NCBI GenBank assembly: GCA_020832135.1
Contig: JAFIFG010000011.1
Coordinates: forward strand, 1-64,000
Direction of reading: 5' to 3'
DNA length: 64,000 nt
From: Clostridiaceae bacterium
GTDB lineage: Bacteria > Bacillota > Clostridia > Peptostreptococcales > Natronincolaceae
The position numbers and the translations under genes are program-made. Each line of letters starts with the position of its first letter. Within the stretch, counting starts at the first letter, position 1. The notes below the pieces were generated by a model. It was not told where the DNA came from, did no database searches, and saw nothing but the letters and a program-made list of their open reading frames with translations. This document shows, one piece after another, positions 1 through 11,154 of the stretch.

Positions 1-225
1 CTTTTTTTATATCCTCAGCTTTTATTAGGGACATAGATAAATCTATTGTATAATTAATCTTAAATTTTTACCTAAAGAAACAGGCGACTTCACAAAGGAA
101 TAGGTGAAAGAAATATTATTCTCAATCTTTAGCCGCGGGAAATTTTTTTCGTAAAACAATATCATTCTATAAGTTACATTCATAGATTATATTGTGAGAG
201 AAAAATTTAAGAGGTGACTAAAGCT
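1..225. other. Leader region before the cation transporter gene
   Basis: This AT-rich stretch has no convincing gene. A short stem (CTTCAC with GTGAAAG, about 90-112) lies upstream of the transporter gene, and a GCCGCGG followed by a T-run lies near 132-150. I compared it by eye with metal riboswitches found before CDF genes and could not match one. A ribosome site GAGGTG at 211-216 serves the ATG at 226. Confidence 0.4.
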
Positions 226-1110
226 ATGGATAGATTTAAAGCAGCTTATTTGGCGATTTCAGTAAGTATATTTTTAGTTTTTTTCAAGGTTTTTGTTGGA
301 TTATCCACTAACTCTATAAGCATTATTTCGGATGCTTTACACTCTTCAATGGATGTCATTGCATCTACTATAACCTTGGTGGCTATGAAGCTTGCTAAAA
401 AACCTGAGGATAAATGTCATAACTATGGCCATGGTAAATATGAAGATTTAGCAGCAGTAATACAAAGTGTTTTAATACTGATAGTGTCAGCTACAATAAT
501 ATATCAAGCTACTTTAAGGATAGTTAATGAAAACCTTATTACGGAAACACTTCCTGGAATTATAGTAATGCTTGTTTCCATTCTATTACATTCTATGACA
601 GTATTTGTTATGTTAAAATATGCGAAGAAGGAAAACTCTGTTGCCCTTAGGGCAAATGCCCTACATCTTCTGGCAGATGTTATTACTTCTGTTGGAGTAA
701 TTGTTGGATTGGTTATTATTCACTTTACAGGTCTTAGGATCATTGATCCTATAGTTGCAATTGTAGTGGCTCTAATTATAATAAAGACTGGTTATGATAT
801 AGGTAAGGAATCAATTGAGCAGCTATTGGATAGAAGTCTCAGTTGGGAAGAAACAAAGGTAATAAAAGAGACGTTGGAAAAGCATAGTCCACCTGTCTTG
901 GACTATCATCATATTAGGACTCGTCGTGTAGGTCAAACTAGACAAGTAGATGTTCATTTAATTTTTCCTAATGACTATAGCCTGATGGATGCCCATGATA
1001 TTTCAAGTAGTATAGAAAAGGATATTCATCAAAAAATGACAGCAGTTAGAACAACAATTCATCTAGAACCAGAAACTCATGAGCATCCTTATAAATGTGA
1101 AAAACCATAG
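226..1110 (+). CDS. Cation diffusion facilitator family metal transporter
   Basis: This is a CDF-family inner-membrane antiporter that exports divalent metals such as Zn, Fe or Mn in exchange for protons. Six hydrophobic segments are visible in the first ~200 residues. The metal-site pattern HxxxD occurs in the second helix (DALHSSMD) and again in the fifth (HLLAD). A cytoplasmic alpha/beta domain follows, ending in a His/Glu-rich tail. At about 294 residues it has the usual length. I chose ATG 226 over GTG 214 because GAGGTG at 211-216 is 9 bases from the ATG. The metal cannot be told from sequence. Confidence 0.88.
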   Translation: MDRFKAAYLAISVSIFLVFFKVFVGLSTNSISIISDALHSSMDVIASTITLVAMKLAKKPEDKCHNYGHGKYEDLAAVIQSVLILIVSATIIYQATLRIVNENLITETLPGIIVMLVSILLHSMTVFVMLKYAKKENSVALRANALHLLADVITSVGVIVGLVIIHFTGLRIIDPIVAIVVALIIIKTGYDIGKESIEQLLDRSLSWEETKVIKETLEKHSPPVLDYHHIRTRRVGQTRQVDVHLIFPNDYSLMDAHDISSSIEKDIHQKMTAVRTTIHLEPETHEHPYKCEKP

Positions 1111-1371
1111 GAACTACTTATAGCTATAGAATTATAATGGAAACAGATGAAACATAATAAAGGTTAATGAAGCCTCTTAAAATATTGCAGGAGAAATCTT
1201 GCAAATATCTAGGGTTTTTTTTCTATGGCATAACACATGAAATACCAGAAGATGTTTACATATACATAACAAGGATAAATGATTAATAAGTAAACAAGAA
1301 AAATGTGATGGTGAACCATGGAGAAAGAAGTGTCATAGGAGTCAAAATCAAAACAGCAAGGAGGCGTTATT

Positions 1372-2520
1372 TTGTTTACTAGAGATGAATTGGACAGGCT
1401 GTTAAGTACCAGCAAAGGTCTCAATCTCTCTATTTTCTTAACAACCGGAGCAGAGGATAGAGACCTTCAAAAAGGACGTATTCAATTGAAAAACCTATTG
1501 AAGGAAAGTGAAGCTCAATTAGTGGAAGCGGGAATTAAAAAGACGGAAGTGAGCAATTTCACAAAGGACATTAAGGCATTGCTAGAAGATACAAAATTCT
1601 GGAACTACCTAGACAAGGGGCTAGCAATCTTTGCAACGGATGAGGACTTGAATTTTTATACTTTACCAATTACTTTTGAGCCACTGACTGCTGTAAAAGA
1701 TCATTTTTATATTAAGCCTCTTTTCCCAGTTTTTCAAAGTAATGGTCAATTTTATGTTTTGGCTATTAGTCAAAATGACTTAAGGTTATTACATTGTACT
1801 AGGGACGATGTAACAGAGGTTGAATTAGAAGATGTACCTACTAGTTTAGCTGAGGCATTGAAGTACGATGATCCGGAAAAACAATTACAATTCAATACGA
1901 GAACCCCTGGAAATACTGGAGGAATAAGATCAGCAGTATTTTATGGACAAGGGGTTGGTATGGACGATAATAAAGTCAACATATTACGGTATTTTCAAGA
2001 GGTTAATGCAGGGCTGAACAAATACTTTGCTAATGATTCGACACCTATTATACTAGCAGGTGCAGAATACCTATTTCCTATTTATAAAGAAGCTAATAAA
2101 TATGGAAATATATTGAATGACGGAATTCCAGGAAACCCTGATGAAGTATCTAATAAAGAACTGCAACAACAGGGTTGGAAACTAGCGAAATCCTATCTGA
2201 AAAAAGAAGAAATGGATATGAAGGAAAAGTACAATGAACTTATGGGCACTGGTAAGGCATCAAATGATTTAAGCGATATTGTAGCATCCGCTTATAACCA
2301 AAAGGTTGAAGCTTTATTTATAGCAAAGGATCAACAGGTATGGGGTGAATTTGATAAAAAAACAAATCAATTAAAGCCCTGTAATGAAAAAAATTCAGAT
2401 AATGACGATATATTAGATTTCACAGCCTTTCATACATTTGTGAATGGTGGAAAAGTCTATGTGATGGAAGAAGAAGAAATGCCATGTAAAAGTACTATTG
2501 CATCTGTATATCGGTATTAG
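1372..2520 (+). CDS. BaeRF (bacterial archaeo-eukaryotic release factor-like) family protein
   Basis: This 382-residue soluble protein resembles the bacterial families related to domains of archaeal/eukaryotic release factor 1 (BaeRF group). It has an N-terminal helical region (LSIFLTTG), a central beta-rich part and a C-terminal eRF1 domain-3-like part near residues 250-380. No signal peptide or membrane segment is seen. Start is TTG, with AAGGAGG seven bases upstream. The role of the family is poorly known; links to ribosome rescue or stress are inference. It stands alone between a CDF gene and a broken csbD. Confidence 0.6.
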   Translation: MFTRDELDRLLSTSKGLNLSIFLTTGAEDRDLQKGRIQLKNLLKESEAQLVEAGIKKTEVSNFTKDIKALLEDTKFWNYLDKGLAIFATDEDLNFYTLPITFEPLTAVKDHFYIKPLFPVFQSNGQFYVLAISQNDLRLLHCTRDDVTEVELEDVPTSLAEALKYDDPEKQLQFNTRTPGNTGGIRSAVFYGQGVGMDDNKVNILRYFQEVNAGLNKYFANDSTPIILAGAEYLFPIYKEANKYGNILNDGIPGNPDEVSNKELQQQGWKLAKSYLKKEEMDMKEKYNELMGTGKASNDLSDIVASAYNQKVEALFIAKDQQVWGEFDKKTNQLKPCNEKNSDNDDILDFTAFHTFVNGGKVYVMEEEEMPCKSTIASVYRY

Positions 2521-2668
2521 ATTAAGTGAATTGGTGTGGTGCCAGTATTATTATATTAGAAATAAAGTAATATCGATACTGATAATAATAAGCATAGTTA
2601 AATAGCAATTCATATCTAGACTAATAAGTAAATTACAGACTTAATACTTAAAGAAAAGGAGAGATATA

Positions 2669-2873
2669 ATGAATAAAGAAATACTAAAAGGAAAATGGCA
2701 CAGTTAAGAGGTAGAGCTAAGGAAAAGTGGGGTCAACTTAGAGACAATGAACTTAATGAAATTGAAGGAAGTATGGATATGCTGATTGGAAAGATTCAAG
2801 AGCTCTATGGTAAATCAAAAAAGAAGTAGAGCAGGAAGTAGAAACATGGTTATCTGAAGAAGAAGAAAAGTAA
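2669..2873 (+). pseudogene. csbD: CsbD-like stress protein, broken by two frameshifts
   Basis: Reading across frames gives MNKEILKGKW, then QLRGRAKEKWGQLRDNELNE, then a third block ending VETWLSEEEEK. Together they cover a whole CsbD-family small stress protein (about 66 residues). The first shift is near 2696-2702, where the opening frame meets TAA. The second is in the A-run near 2818-2824, where the frame meets TAG. Each needs a one-base correction. A good ribosome site (AAGGAGAG) precedes the ATG. It is either a recent pseudogene or a sequencing artefact; the second shift is in a homopolymer. Confidence 0.75.
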
Positions 2874-2909
2874 TAGACTCTAGATACTGATATTAACTAG
2901 TATTCTCTA

Positions 2910-2953
2910 AACCGCGGATACAGTGTTGCAATAAGTGATACTATGTCCGTGGT
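2910..2953 (+). terminator. Stem-loop terminator after the csbD relic
   Basis: AACCGCGGATACAGT at 2910-2924 pairs imperfectly with ACTATGTCCGTGGTT at 2939-2953, followed by TTTTG. It lies between the csbD relic and the ZIP gene. Confidence 0.6.
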
Positions 2954-3047
2954 TTTGTACTTTACAAATATTGAAGGCTTTTGTTTATATTAAAGGAAAT
3001 GTGGGTATACATATAGAACAATTATATAAGTGAGGTGGTAAGTTTAT

Positions 3048-3794
3048 ATGGAAAGTTTATTATATAGTTTTTTAGCGGGTATTTCTACTTCTATAGGGGT
3101 TGTTATATTAATTCTCTTTGGAAAACCTACTGAAAAGGTATTAGCAACACTGTTAGGCTTTGCTGGAGGAATTATGTTAGCCATTTCTGTTTTTGAACTA
3201 ATGCCTGAAGCGGTGGATATTGGTTCAATGACAAGTGCTTTAATCGGATTTGTTCTTGGGGCGGGTATGATGTATTTATTAGATAAAGTTCTTCCCCATT
3301 CCCATATGTCTGACAGTGATAAACTTGTAGTAGAGAATGAAGAAAATCTAAAATCAGTGGAAAACCCTATGCTAAGAACCGGATATTTAATTTTATTTGG
3401 CATTGCTCTTCATAATTTGCCGGAGGGGTTAGCGATAGGAGCGGGGTTAGAGTCTAGTCCTGAATTAGGACTATTTATTGCTATAGCAATTGCCCTTCAT
3501 AATGTTCCGGAGGGTTTGGCTATGGCAGGACCTTTAAAAGCCGGCGGTCTTTCTTCAATGAAAATATTCTTATTTACCCTTGTGGCAGGCTTGATGACAC
3601 CACTGGGAACCGCCATTGGACTATTATTCTTTAGAATATCACCAGTATTTGTAGGGGGATCTCTTGCTTTTGCTGCAGGAGCTATGATTTATATTGTAAA
3701 TGATGAATTGATTCCACAGGCTAATCAGATGAATAGTCATTTTTCAAATGGTGGGTTGATCTTAGGACTTTTATTAGGTTTTGTATTCTTATAG
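3048..3794 (+). CDS. ZIP family divalent metal transporter
   Basis: This integral membrane protein of 248 residues belongs to the ZIP/GufA family, which moves Zn or other divalent metals into the cytoplasm. Eight hydrophobic segments are apparent. The paired family signatures HNLPEGLAIG (His122) and HNVPEGLAMA (His151) form the binuclear metal site in helices 4 and 5. A short loop with HSH and acidic residues (about 84-105) lies between helices 3 and 4. It is monocistronic, with a terminator right after. With the CDF gene 2 kb upstream it gives one importer and one exporter of divalent metals. Substrate is not determinable. Confidence 0.9.
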   Translation: MESLLYSFLAGISTSIGVVILILFGKPTEKVLATLLGFAGGIMLAISVFELMPEAVDIGSMTSALIGFVLGAGMMYLLDKVLPHSHMSDSDKLVVENEENLKSVENPMLRTGYLILFGIALHNLPEGLAIGAGLESSPELGLFIAIAIALHNVPEGLAMAGPLKAGGLSSMKIFLFTLVAGLMTPLGTAIGLLFFRISPVFVGGSLAFAAGAMIYIVNDELIPQANQMNSHFSNGGLILGLLLGFVFL

Positions 3795-3818
3795 ATTAGT
3801 TCAATTAGTTATATCAAT

Positions 3819-3848
3819 AAGCGAGGCAAAAGAGTGCCTTGCTTTTTT
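3819..3848 (+). terminator. Rho-independent terminator after the ZIP gene
   Basis: AAGCGAGGCA and TGCCTTGCTT form a 10-bp stem with one mismatch, a six-base loop and a T6 run. Confidence 0.85.
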
Positions 3849-4000
3849 CGATGTTAATTATTTTGATTATATGATATGATGTTCGTAAGAAGGAAGTATA
3901 AAAAAGGATCAAAATGGAATAAAATAATATAATATAATAAGTGAATAGGATTTCAATTTTAATGAAGTAAGAGTATCGTGTCATAAGGAGGAGAGAATCA

Positions 4001-4660
4001 TTGAACATAAATAATACAAAAACAAAAATGTACTCAATTAAAGAAGAAATTGCAAACAGTATTACCCATGGAATGGGAGTAATATTTAGTATTGTTGCAT
4101 TAACTATTTTATTGGTTTATGCAATCTGGAATCAAAACACTGTAGCCATTGTGGGATTTAGTATATATGGATTTTGTTCCATCGTTTTATATTTGTCATC
4201 AACTCTTTATCATAGCTTTCAAAAAGAGAAAGTTAAAAAAATCTTAAGGGTATTTGATCATGCATCGATTTACTTATTTATTGCAGGAACCTATACACCT
4301 ATAGCATTATTGGCGATGAAGGGATATTGGCGCATCGGGATTTTAACAACTGTTTGGACAATTGCACTTCTTGGTATTGTATTTAAAATTATTACCTTCA
4401 ATCAATTTGAAAAGTACAAAACTCTATCCTTAGGTATTTATATTGCAATGGGATGGATAGTTGTTATTGCTATCAAACCTATGATTGAAATGATACCAGT
4501 AGGGTTCTTTGTATGGCTTTTAGCAGGTGGAATGGCTTACACCATAGGTACTATTTTCTATGCTATTAAGAAAATAAAGTATAATCATGCTATTTGGCAC
4601 ATTTTTGTATTAGCAGGTGGAGTATTACACTTTCTAGGTATTTTTAGATATCTAGTTTAA
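4001..4660 (+). CDS. PAQR/hemolysin III family membrane protein
   Basis: This 219-residue protein has seven membrane segments and belongs to the hemolysin III/YqfA family (PAQR superfamily). The family's conserved residues are present: E..N..THG near residues 12-22, SSTLYHSF near 67-74, FDHASIY near 85-91 and the C-terminal HAIWHIFVLAGGVLHF with the metal-binding histidines. PAQR proteins are thought to be Zn-dependent membrane hydrolases; a true haemolysin role is doubtful. TTG at 4001 is chosen because AAGGAGG lies about 10 bases upstream; ATG 4028 is an alternative. Confidence 0.85.
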   Translation: MNINNTKTKMYSIKEEIANSITHGMGVIFSIVALTILLVYAIWNQNTVAIVGFSIYGFCSIVLYLSSTLYHSFQKEKVKKILRVFDHASIYLFIAGTYTPIALLAMKGYWRIGILTTVWTIALLGIVFKIITFNQFEKYKTLSLGIYIAMGWIVVIAIKPMIEMIPVGFFVWLLAGGMAYTIGTIFYAIKKIKYNHAIWHIFVLAGGVLHFLGIFRYLV

Positions 4661-4690
4661 AAAAATATTTAGCCAAGACATGAAGGATCT

Positions 4691-4732
4691 AATAGAGATA
4701 AATCGTAATTTGCGATTTATCTCTATTTTTTG
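4691..4732 (+). terminator. Strong rho-independent terminator
   Basis: AATAGAGATAAATCG (4691-4705) pairs perfectly with CGATTTATCTCTATT (4713-4727), with a seven-base loop and a T-run. Confidence 0.92.
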
Positions 4733-4808
4733 TTTGGGAAGTAGAAGGATGTGGGTAGTAATATAACAGAGATTTTAACACAAACATGTCATTGAAGGGA
4801 GAATTAGG

Positions 4809-5300
4809 ATGGTAAAAGAAGAGTTAGATATTATTAAACAGGCTATTTTAAATGAAATTGAAGGATTTGAGTTTTATCAAATGGCTGCAAAACAAGCGGG
4901 GACTAAGGAAAGTAGTGAAACATTTATGGCTTTAGCTCGTGAGGAGCTTAAACATGCAGATTACTTAAAGGATTTATTTGATAAAATAAAGACCAATGAA
5001 GGAGAAGATTTTGAATTAGCATTTGTATCGGAACCACCTTCTCCAAATATCTATAAGTGGAACAAGATGGATAAACAATACACCGGTTTAGGAATGTCGG
5101 TATTCGCTATTGGTGTTCAAATGGAAAAGGATACAATTCAGTTTTATAAAGAGGCTAAAAAGAAAACAAAATTAAAACAAGCAGAAATACTGTATGATTT
5201 GTTAATAAAATGGGAATTTATACATTTAAAACAATTTGCAGAGCAATATGATATCTATAAGGAAGAATGGTGGGCAGATCAAGGGTTTGCACCTTTTTAA
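4809..5300 (+). CDS. Ferritin-like/rubrerythrin-type diiron protein
   Basis: This 163-residue soluble protein has a four-helix ferritin-like fold. Carboxylate and His ligands appear as E(16)IEGFEFY, then AREELKHADYL (about 42-52), then QMEKDTIQFY (about 104-113) and EFIHLKQF (about 138-145), spaced like the two halves of a rubrerythrin diiron site. There is no C-terminal rubredoxin domain, so it is an erythrin-only form. The likely job is peroxide reduction or iron handling in an anaerobe. The nitroreductase gene starts 21 bases downstream and is probably co-transcribed. Confidence 0.75.
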   Translation: MVKEELDIIKQAILNEIEGFEFYQMAAKQAGTKESSETFMALAREELKHADYLKDLFDKIKTNEGEDFELAFVSEPPSPNIYKWNKMDKQYTGLGMSVFAIGVQMEKDTIQFYKEAKKKTKLKQAEILYDLLIKWEFIHLKQFAEQYDIYKEEWWADQGFAPF

Positions 5301-5321
5301 AAATAAGGAGGAAAAGTTTAT

Positions 5322-5921
5322 ATGACAAAGGATTTTTATACTGCAATAAAAGAAAGAAGAAGTATATATGGGATTAATAAGAACATAACTTTATCGGATG
5401 AAAAAATTCAGGAAGTAATAGAGTATGCTGTAAAGCATACCCCTACGGCATTTAATTCTCAAAGTGGAAGAGTTATTGTGTTATTTGGAGAAAATCATAA
5501 TAAGTTATGGGATATAACGAAAGAAGCTTTAAGAAAGATTGTTCCAGAAGATAAATTTCAATCTACTGAGGAAAAAATCAATTCATTTGCTATGGGATAT
5601 GGTACAGTGTTGTTCTTTGAAGATAGTAGTATTGTTGAAGCACTACAACAAAAATTCCCACTCTATAAAGACAATTTTTCCATTTGGTCACAACAATCCA
5701 ATGGTATGCTACAATATATTATATGGACTTCTCTAGAAAATGAAGGACTAGGGGCATCCCTACAACACTATAATGAAATTATCGATGAGGATATTCGCAA
5801 AGAGTGGGATATACCTCACAACTGGAAATTGATTGCACAGATGCCCTTTGGTAAACCTACAGCTGCCCCTGCTGAAAAGGAATTTATGCCATTAGAAGAA
5901 AGAGTAAAGGTATTTAAATAA
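5322..5921 (+). CDS. Nitroreductase family flavoprotein
   Basis: This 199-residue protein matches the short nitroreductase subgroup (FMN-dependent, Frm2/YdgI-like). It has the N-terminal RRSIYGI phosphate-binding motif, TAFNSQSGRVIVL near residues 42-54, and a C-terminal GASLQHYN plus MPFGKP. It is expected to use NAD(P)H to reduce nitro compounds or quinones; the natural substrate is unknown. AAGGAGG precedes the ATG. It follows the ferritin-like gene in an apparent two-gene oxidative stress unit and is closed by a long terminator hairpin. Confidence 0.85.
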   Translation: MTKDFYTAIKERRSIYGINKNITLSDEKIQEVIEYAVKHTPTAFNSQSGRVIVLFGENHNKLWDITKEALRKIVPEDKFQSTEEKINSFAMGYGTVLFFEDSSIVEALQQKFPLYKDNFSIWSQQSNGMLQYIIWTSLENEGLGASLQHYNEIIDEDIRKEWDIPHNWKLIAQMPFGKPTAAPAEKEFMPLEERVKVFK

Positions 5922-5943
5922 ATTAAATATATAAAAATAGTAC

Positions 5944-5996
5944 AAAAACTCCTTACTGATGAAATTTTTTAAAATTTTTATCAGAAAGGAGTTTTA
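5944..5996 (+). terminator. Rho-independent terminator
   Basis: AAAACTCCTT...CTGAT pairs with ATCAG...AAGGAGTTTT over a long AT-rich stem, and TTTATTTG follows. Confidence 0.85.
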
Positions 5997-6206
5997 TTTG
6001 TATTAAAATGCTATTATAGAAGAATGATGGTTAATATATTAACAAAATTCATCTAAAAAAAGAAAAAACTATTTTATTAGAGGTAAAAGTAAGATAATTA
6101 TAAAAAACAAGTATATTATTTGATATACTTAAAATAGATAAACTTACAAAATTATTTATAATCTTAAGGTAATGATGCTAAAGAAGAACACAAATCTATA
6201 GGGACG

Positions 6207-6797
6207 GTGACACCAGTGAAAAGTAGTCTTTATAAAATAAAAAACATAGTGAAGGATTTAGAGAAAACTGATAGTCCAGTACTACAAATAAAATTATTAG
6301 AGGAATTAATAGGATCAGCCCATGCTTATAAAGATGATATTATAAAGAAATCCCATGAAAAAGCTACTAAAAAAATAAATATTGGTGAGATAAAGCTTGA
6401 AAAAATTTCTGAAGAGATCTTTCTATATAAACCAGTTACCGTAAAAAATTATTATGATGGAGATTATTTAGAAAGATTCGCTAACATTAGGACTTCTAAT
6501 TTAAAGGACATCGGTGCACTTGATATGCACAATAAATTTTGGAAGGCTCATGAAGTGGTGGCGGGTAATATTTTTGCTACGATTCCCCAAGCCCTTTTGG
6601 ATTCTCAACAATCCGCTAAATTAGAATTTTTGCAATGGGATATTGCTCAGGTAGATATTTATGAGATTCCACCAACAGTTGAAAGTAGGCTCACTAGAAG
6701 TGAAATTATGAAGGGAATTGCAGAAATGTTTCAACATTATATCCTTCTTCGTGAAGTATTTGGTAATATTTTAATGGTTCTACACTATAAATTATAG
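6207..6797 (+). CDS. Conserved hypothetical soluble protein
   Basis: I do not recognise this protein (196 residues from GTG 6207; GTG 6216 is an equally possible start after AGGGA). It has no signal peptide or membrane segment. The N-terminal 60 residues are Lys-rich and helical; the remainder has scattered Trp/Tyr (YYDGDYLERF, FLQWDIAQVDIYEIPPTVES). No metal or nucleotide motif is seen. It stands alone before the PAS kinase gene and reads as a real gene from its codon use and length. Confidence 0.5.
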   Translation: MTPVKSSLYKIKNIVKDLEKTDSPVLQIKLLEELIGSAHAYKDDIIKKSHEKATKKINIGEIKLEKISEEIFLYKPVTVKNYYDGDYLERFANIRTSNLKDIGALDMHNKFWKAHEVVAGNIFATIPQALLDSQQSAKLEFLQWDIAQVDIYEIPPTVESRLTRSEIMKGIAEMFQHYILLREVFGNILMVLHYKL

Positions 6798-6952
6798 AAT
6801 CAAGAAGGAAATCAGATGATTTCGTATAATATTACTAAAAGAACTCTATTTTATTCAAATAGAACAACCTTATCATCGGCGACATTTAGAGGGAGTAAGA
6901 ATTTTCTCTAAATTTAGTGTCATTTATAGCCGCTAAATTATTGGAGGGGACT

Positions 6953-9160
6953 ATGACATATGATAGCAGTAAGAGAGATGAACTAAGGGATGAGATAACT
7001 AGGCTAAAGGCAGAAAATGAAAAGTTAAAATTAGAATTAGAAATATATAGGGGTAAGAAGTACGGTACCATCAATATGAGTACTAACCCTATATTAGCTA
7101 TTGATGGCTATGAAATAATAGATTGTAATCATCAGGCAATAAAGAACTTTAATTTCTCCAGCAAAGAAGAGTTAATTGGTAAGAAAACATATGATTTAGC
7201 ACCCTTTTATCAATATAAATTAAATGAAACACTATATATGGACATTTTTAAGGATAATCCATCCATGATGTTGTTAGTTGATCCTACAGATGGCAGCATA
7301 TACGATGCTAACGAAGCCGCCTGTTGTTTTTACGGCTACACTAAAGATGAGATGGCAAATATGCATATAGGACAAATCAATATATTACCTAATAAAAAAG
7401 TTCATGAAGAGATGAATAATGCCACTGAAACAATAAAGAACAAGTTTTATTTTAAGCATAAACTGGCCAGTGGTGAAATTCGAGATGTTGAAGTAACAAG
7501 TGGACCGATTGAAATTAATGATAAACAGTATTTATATTCTATTATTTATGATGTAACTGAAAAAAATAATATAAGTAAACTTTTAGATGAAAGTGAGAAA
7601 AAGTTTAAACAATTATTTAATAAAATAAATGATGGATTATTTTTCTTTAAAGTTGAAGAAGATGGTGGTCCAGGAAAATTTCTTGAGGTAAATGATGTTG
7701 CCTGTAGAACATTAGGATATTCCTATGAAGAAATGCTTAATATGTCACCGTTTGATGTTGATATAAATGAAAGAGATAAATTTCTGAAGTTATTTAAGCA
7801 AATACATAAAGATGGAGAGGCTACCTTTGAGGCAGTTCATACAACAAAGGATAGAAGGAATATACCTGTAGAAATTAATGCCCACGTATTCTATTGGCTT
7901 GAAGAAAAATTTATATTAGCTGTGGCTAGAGATATAACCCATAGGAAAAAAATTGAAAAAAGTTTAAAAGATAATATAGCAAAGCAACAAAGAATCATGG
8001 CTTTTTTACCTGATGGGGTATTTATTGTAAAGAATGACAAAATAGTATTTGTGAATGAATGTGGTAAAAATTTATTGGGATATGCCTCTATAAGAGAGCT
8101 ATTAGGAAAAAAATATTTGAATATTCTTCACGATGACTATCATGTGATATCTAAAGAAAGATTTAAACAAATGAAGCATGATAATATGATAGTACCTCTT
8201 ATAGAAGAAAAGTATTTAAAAAAGAATGGAGAAGCTCTTGATGTAGAAGTAACGGGAGTTAGAATTCCTTATGGGAAGGATTTCGCATTCTTAATAGTAG
8301 CAAGAGACATTAGTGAAAGAAAAAAGGTAAGGCATGAGTTAGATGAGAAAATTTGTTTTGAAAAACTTAGAACAGAATTTTTTTCTAATATTTCACATGA
8401 ATTGAGGACACCCTTAAATGTACTATTAGGCAGTTTACAACTACAAGCATTGTACATGGACAATGATCTCTTCAGTGTGAATCAAGATAAACATAAACAG
8501 ATTCATAAAAGAATGAAACAAAACTGTTATAGATTGCTAAGATTAGTCAATAATATTATAGATATTACTAGAATCGACTCCGGATTTTATGACATTGACC
8601 TACAAAACTGCGACATTATAGTTCTCATTGAAAATATAGTTTCTTCTGTAGAGGATTATGTAAAGAATAAAAATTTGACTATTACATTTACAACTGATAT
8701 TAGTAAGCTAGTGATTGCATGTGATCCTGAAAAAATTGAAAGAATTATATTAAATCTTCTTTCTAATGCTATTAAGTTTTCTAAACCACAAGGGAAGATT
8801 GAAGTTAATATAGATAGCAATGAAAATGAATTATTTATCTCTATAAAAGATTATGGAATAGGCATACCTAAAGAAAAGCTAGAGGATATATTTAATAGGT
8901 TTTCTCAAGTAGATAAGTCCTTAACTAGAAATCATGAAGGTAGTGGTATCGGATTGTCTTTAGTCAAATCTTTAGTTGAAATGCACAAAGGAGTAGTTAC
9001 TGTAAAAAGTGAGGTAACAAAAGGAAGTGAATTTACCTTAAAGTTACCAATGAGACAAATACAAAAGTCAACCATTATGAAAGATTATAAAAAATCTAAT
9101 AATTATTTTAATATAGAAAGAATGCATATTGAATTTTCTGACATATACTCATCTATGTAA
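6953..9160 (+). CDS. Multi-PAS sensor histidine kinase
   Basis: This cytoplasmic hybrid-free histidine kinase has about 735 residues. A coiled-coil start (DELRDEITRLKAENEKLKLE) is followed by four PAS-type domains (about 42-95, 97-205, 218-330, 345-455). Then come HisKA with SHELRTPLN (phospho-accepting His about residue 482) and an HATPase domain with the N box NLLSNAIKF, G1 DYGIGIP and G2 GSGIGLSL. No membrane helix is seen, so the stimulus is probably intracellular. No response regulator is adjacent, making it an orphan. The start ATG 6953 is set by GGAGGGG just upstream. In spore formers, orphan PAS kinases often feed Spo0A; that is inference. Confidence 0.88.
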   Translation: MTYDSSKRDELRDEITRLKAENEKLKLELEIYRGKKYGTINMSTNPILAIDGYEIIDCNHQAIKNFNFSSKEELIGKKTYDLAPFYQYKLNETLYMDIFKDNPSMMLLVDPTDGSIYDANEAACCFYGYTKDEMANMHIGQINILPNKKVHEEMNNATETIKNKFYFKHKLASGEIRDVEVTSGPIEINDKQYLYSIIYDVTEKNNISKLLDESEKKFKQLFNKINDGLFFFKVEEDGGPGKFLEVNDVACRTLGYSYEEMLNMSPFDVDINERDKFLKLFKQIHKDGEATFEAVHTTKDRRNIPVEINAHVFYWLEEKFILAVARDITHRKKIEKSLKDNIAKQQRIMAFLPDGVFIVKNDKIVFVNECGKNLLGYASIRELLGKKYLNILHDDYHVISKERFKQMKHDNMIVPLIEEKYLKKNGEALDVEVTGVRIPYGKDFAFLIVARDISERKKVRHELDEKICFEKLRTEFFSNISHELRTPLNVLLGSLQLQALYMDNDLFSVNQDKHKQIHKRMKQNCYRLLRLVNNIIDITRIDSGFYDIDLQNCDIIVLIENIVSSVEDYVKNKNLTITFTTDISKLVIACDPEKIERIILNLLSNAIKFSKPQGKIEVNIDSNENELFISIKDYGIGIPKEKLEDIFNRFSQVDKSLTRNHEGSGIGLSLVKSLVEMHKGVVTVKSEVTKGSEFTLKLPMRQIQKSTIMKDYKKSNNYFNIERMHIEFSDIYSSM

Positions 9161-9177
9161 TAAGCAACAGTAAGAAT

Positions 9178-9217
9178 AGGAACTATTCTCTTTATCAACA
9201 AAAAGGGTAGTTCTTTT
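9178..9217 (+). terminator. Rho-independent terminator after the kinase gene
   Basis: GAACTATTCTCTTT pairs with AAAAGGGTAGTTC, and a TTTTC run follows. Confidence 0.65.
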
Positions 9218-9293
9218 CATTTATATCATAGTATTGCATTGACTGATTTTACTTTAAATTATATAATTAAAATAGTGTGTATAAACAATATAG

Positions 9294-10937
<1,644 letters not shown>

Positions 10938-10971
10938 TAAAATATTCTATATAGGCAAGTAGATGCATATA

Positions 10972-11026
10972 AAGATTGATGAGAAATTATAAAATAATTT
11001 TCTTGTCGATCTTTATTTTTATTTTT
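10972..11026 (+). terminator. Rho-independent terminator after the ABC-F gene
   Basis: ATAAAGATTGATGAGAAATT at 10969-10988 pairs with the run AATTTTCTTGTCGATCTTTAT downstream, and TTTTTATTTTT follows. Confidence 0.85.
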
Positions 11027-11154
11027 GAAAAAGAATTTACTGTATTAGCAGGTAAACAAAGAATATATACAGAAGAGCTAATTAAGTGATATTAAAACTA
11101 CTATATGAATAATACTTTTACTAGATAGTTAGTTGGAAGGGGTGAAGATGTTTC

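Noticed and set aside
60-150. Metal riboswitch (NiCo or Mn type) before the CDF gene
   Set aside because: Only one short stem and a GC patch; the conserved internal loops of these classes are not visible.
3044-3403. Long open frame on the minus strand opposite the ZIP gene
   Set aside because: A shadow of the ZIP coding frame: no ribosome site and no family match. Similar shadows elsewhere (for example opposite sucC, saoP and the second ABC permease) were left out for the same reason.
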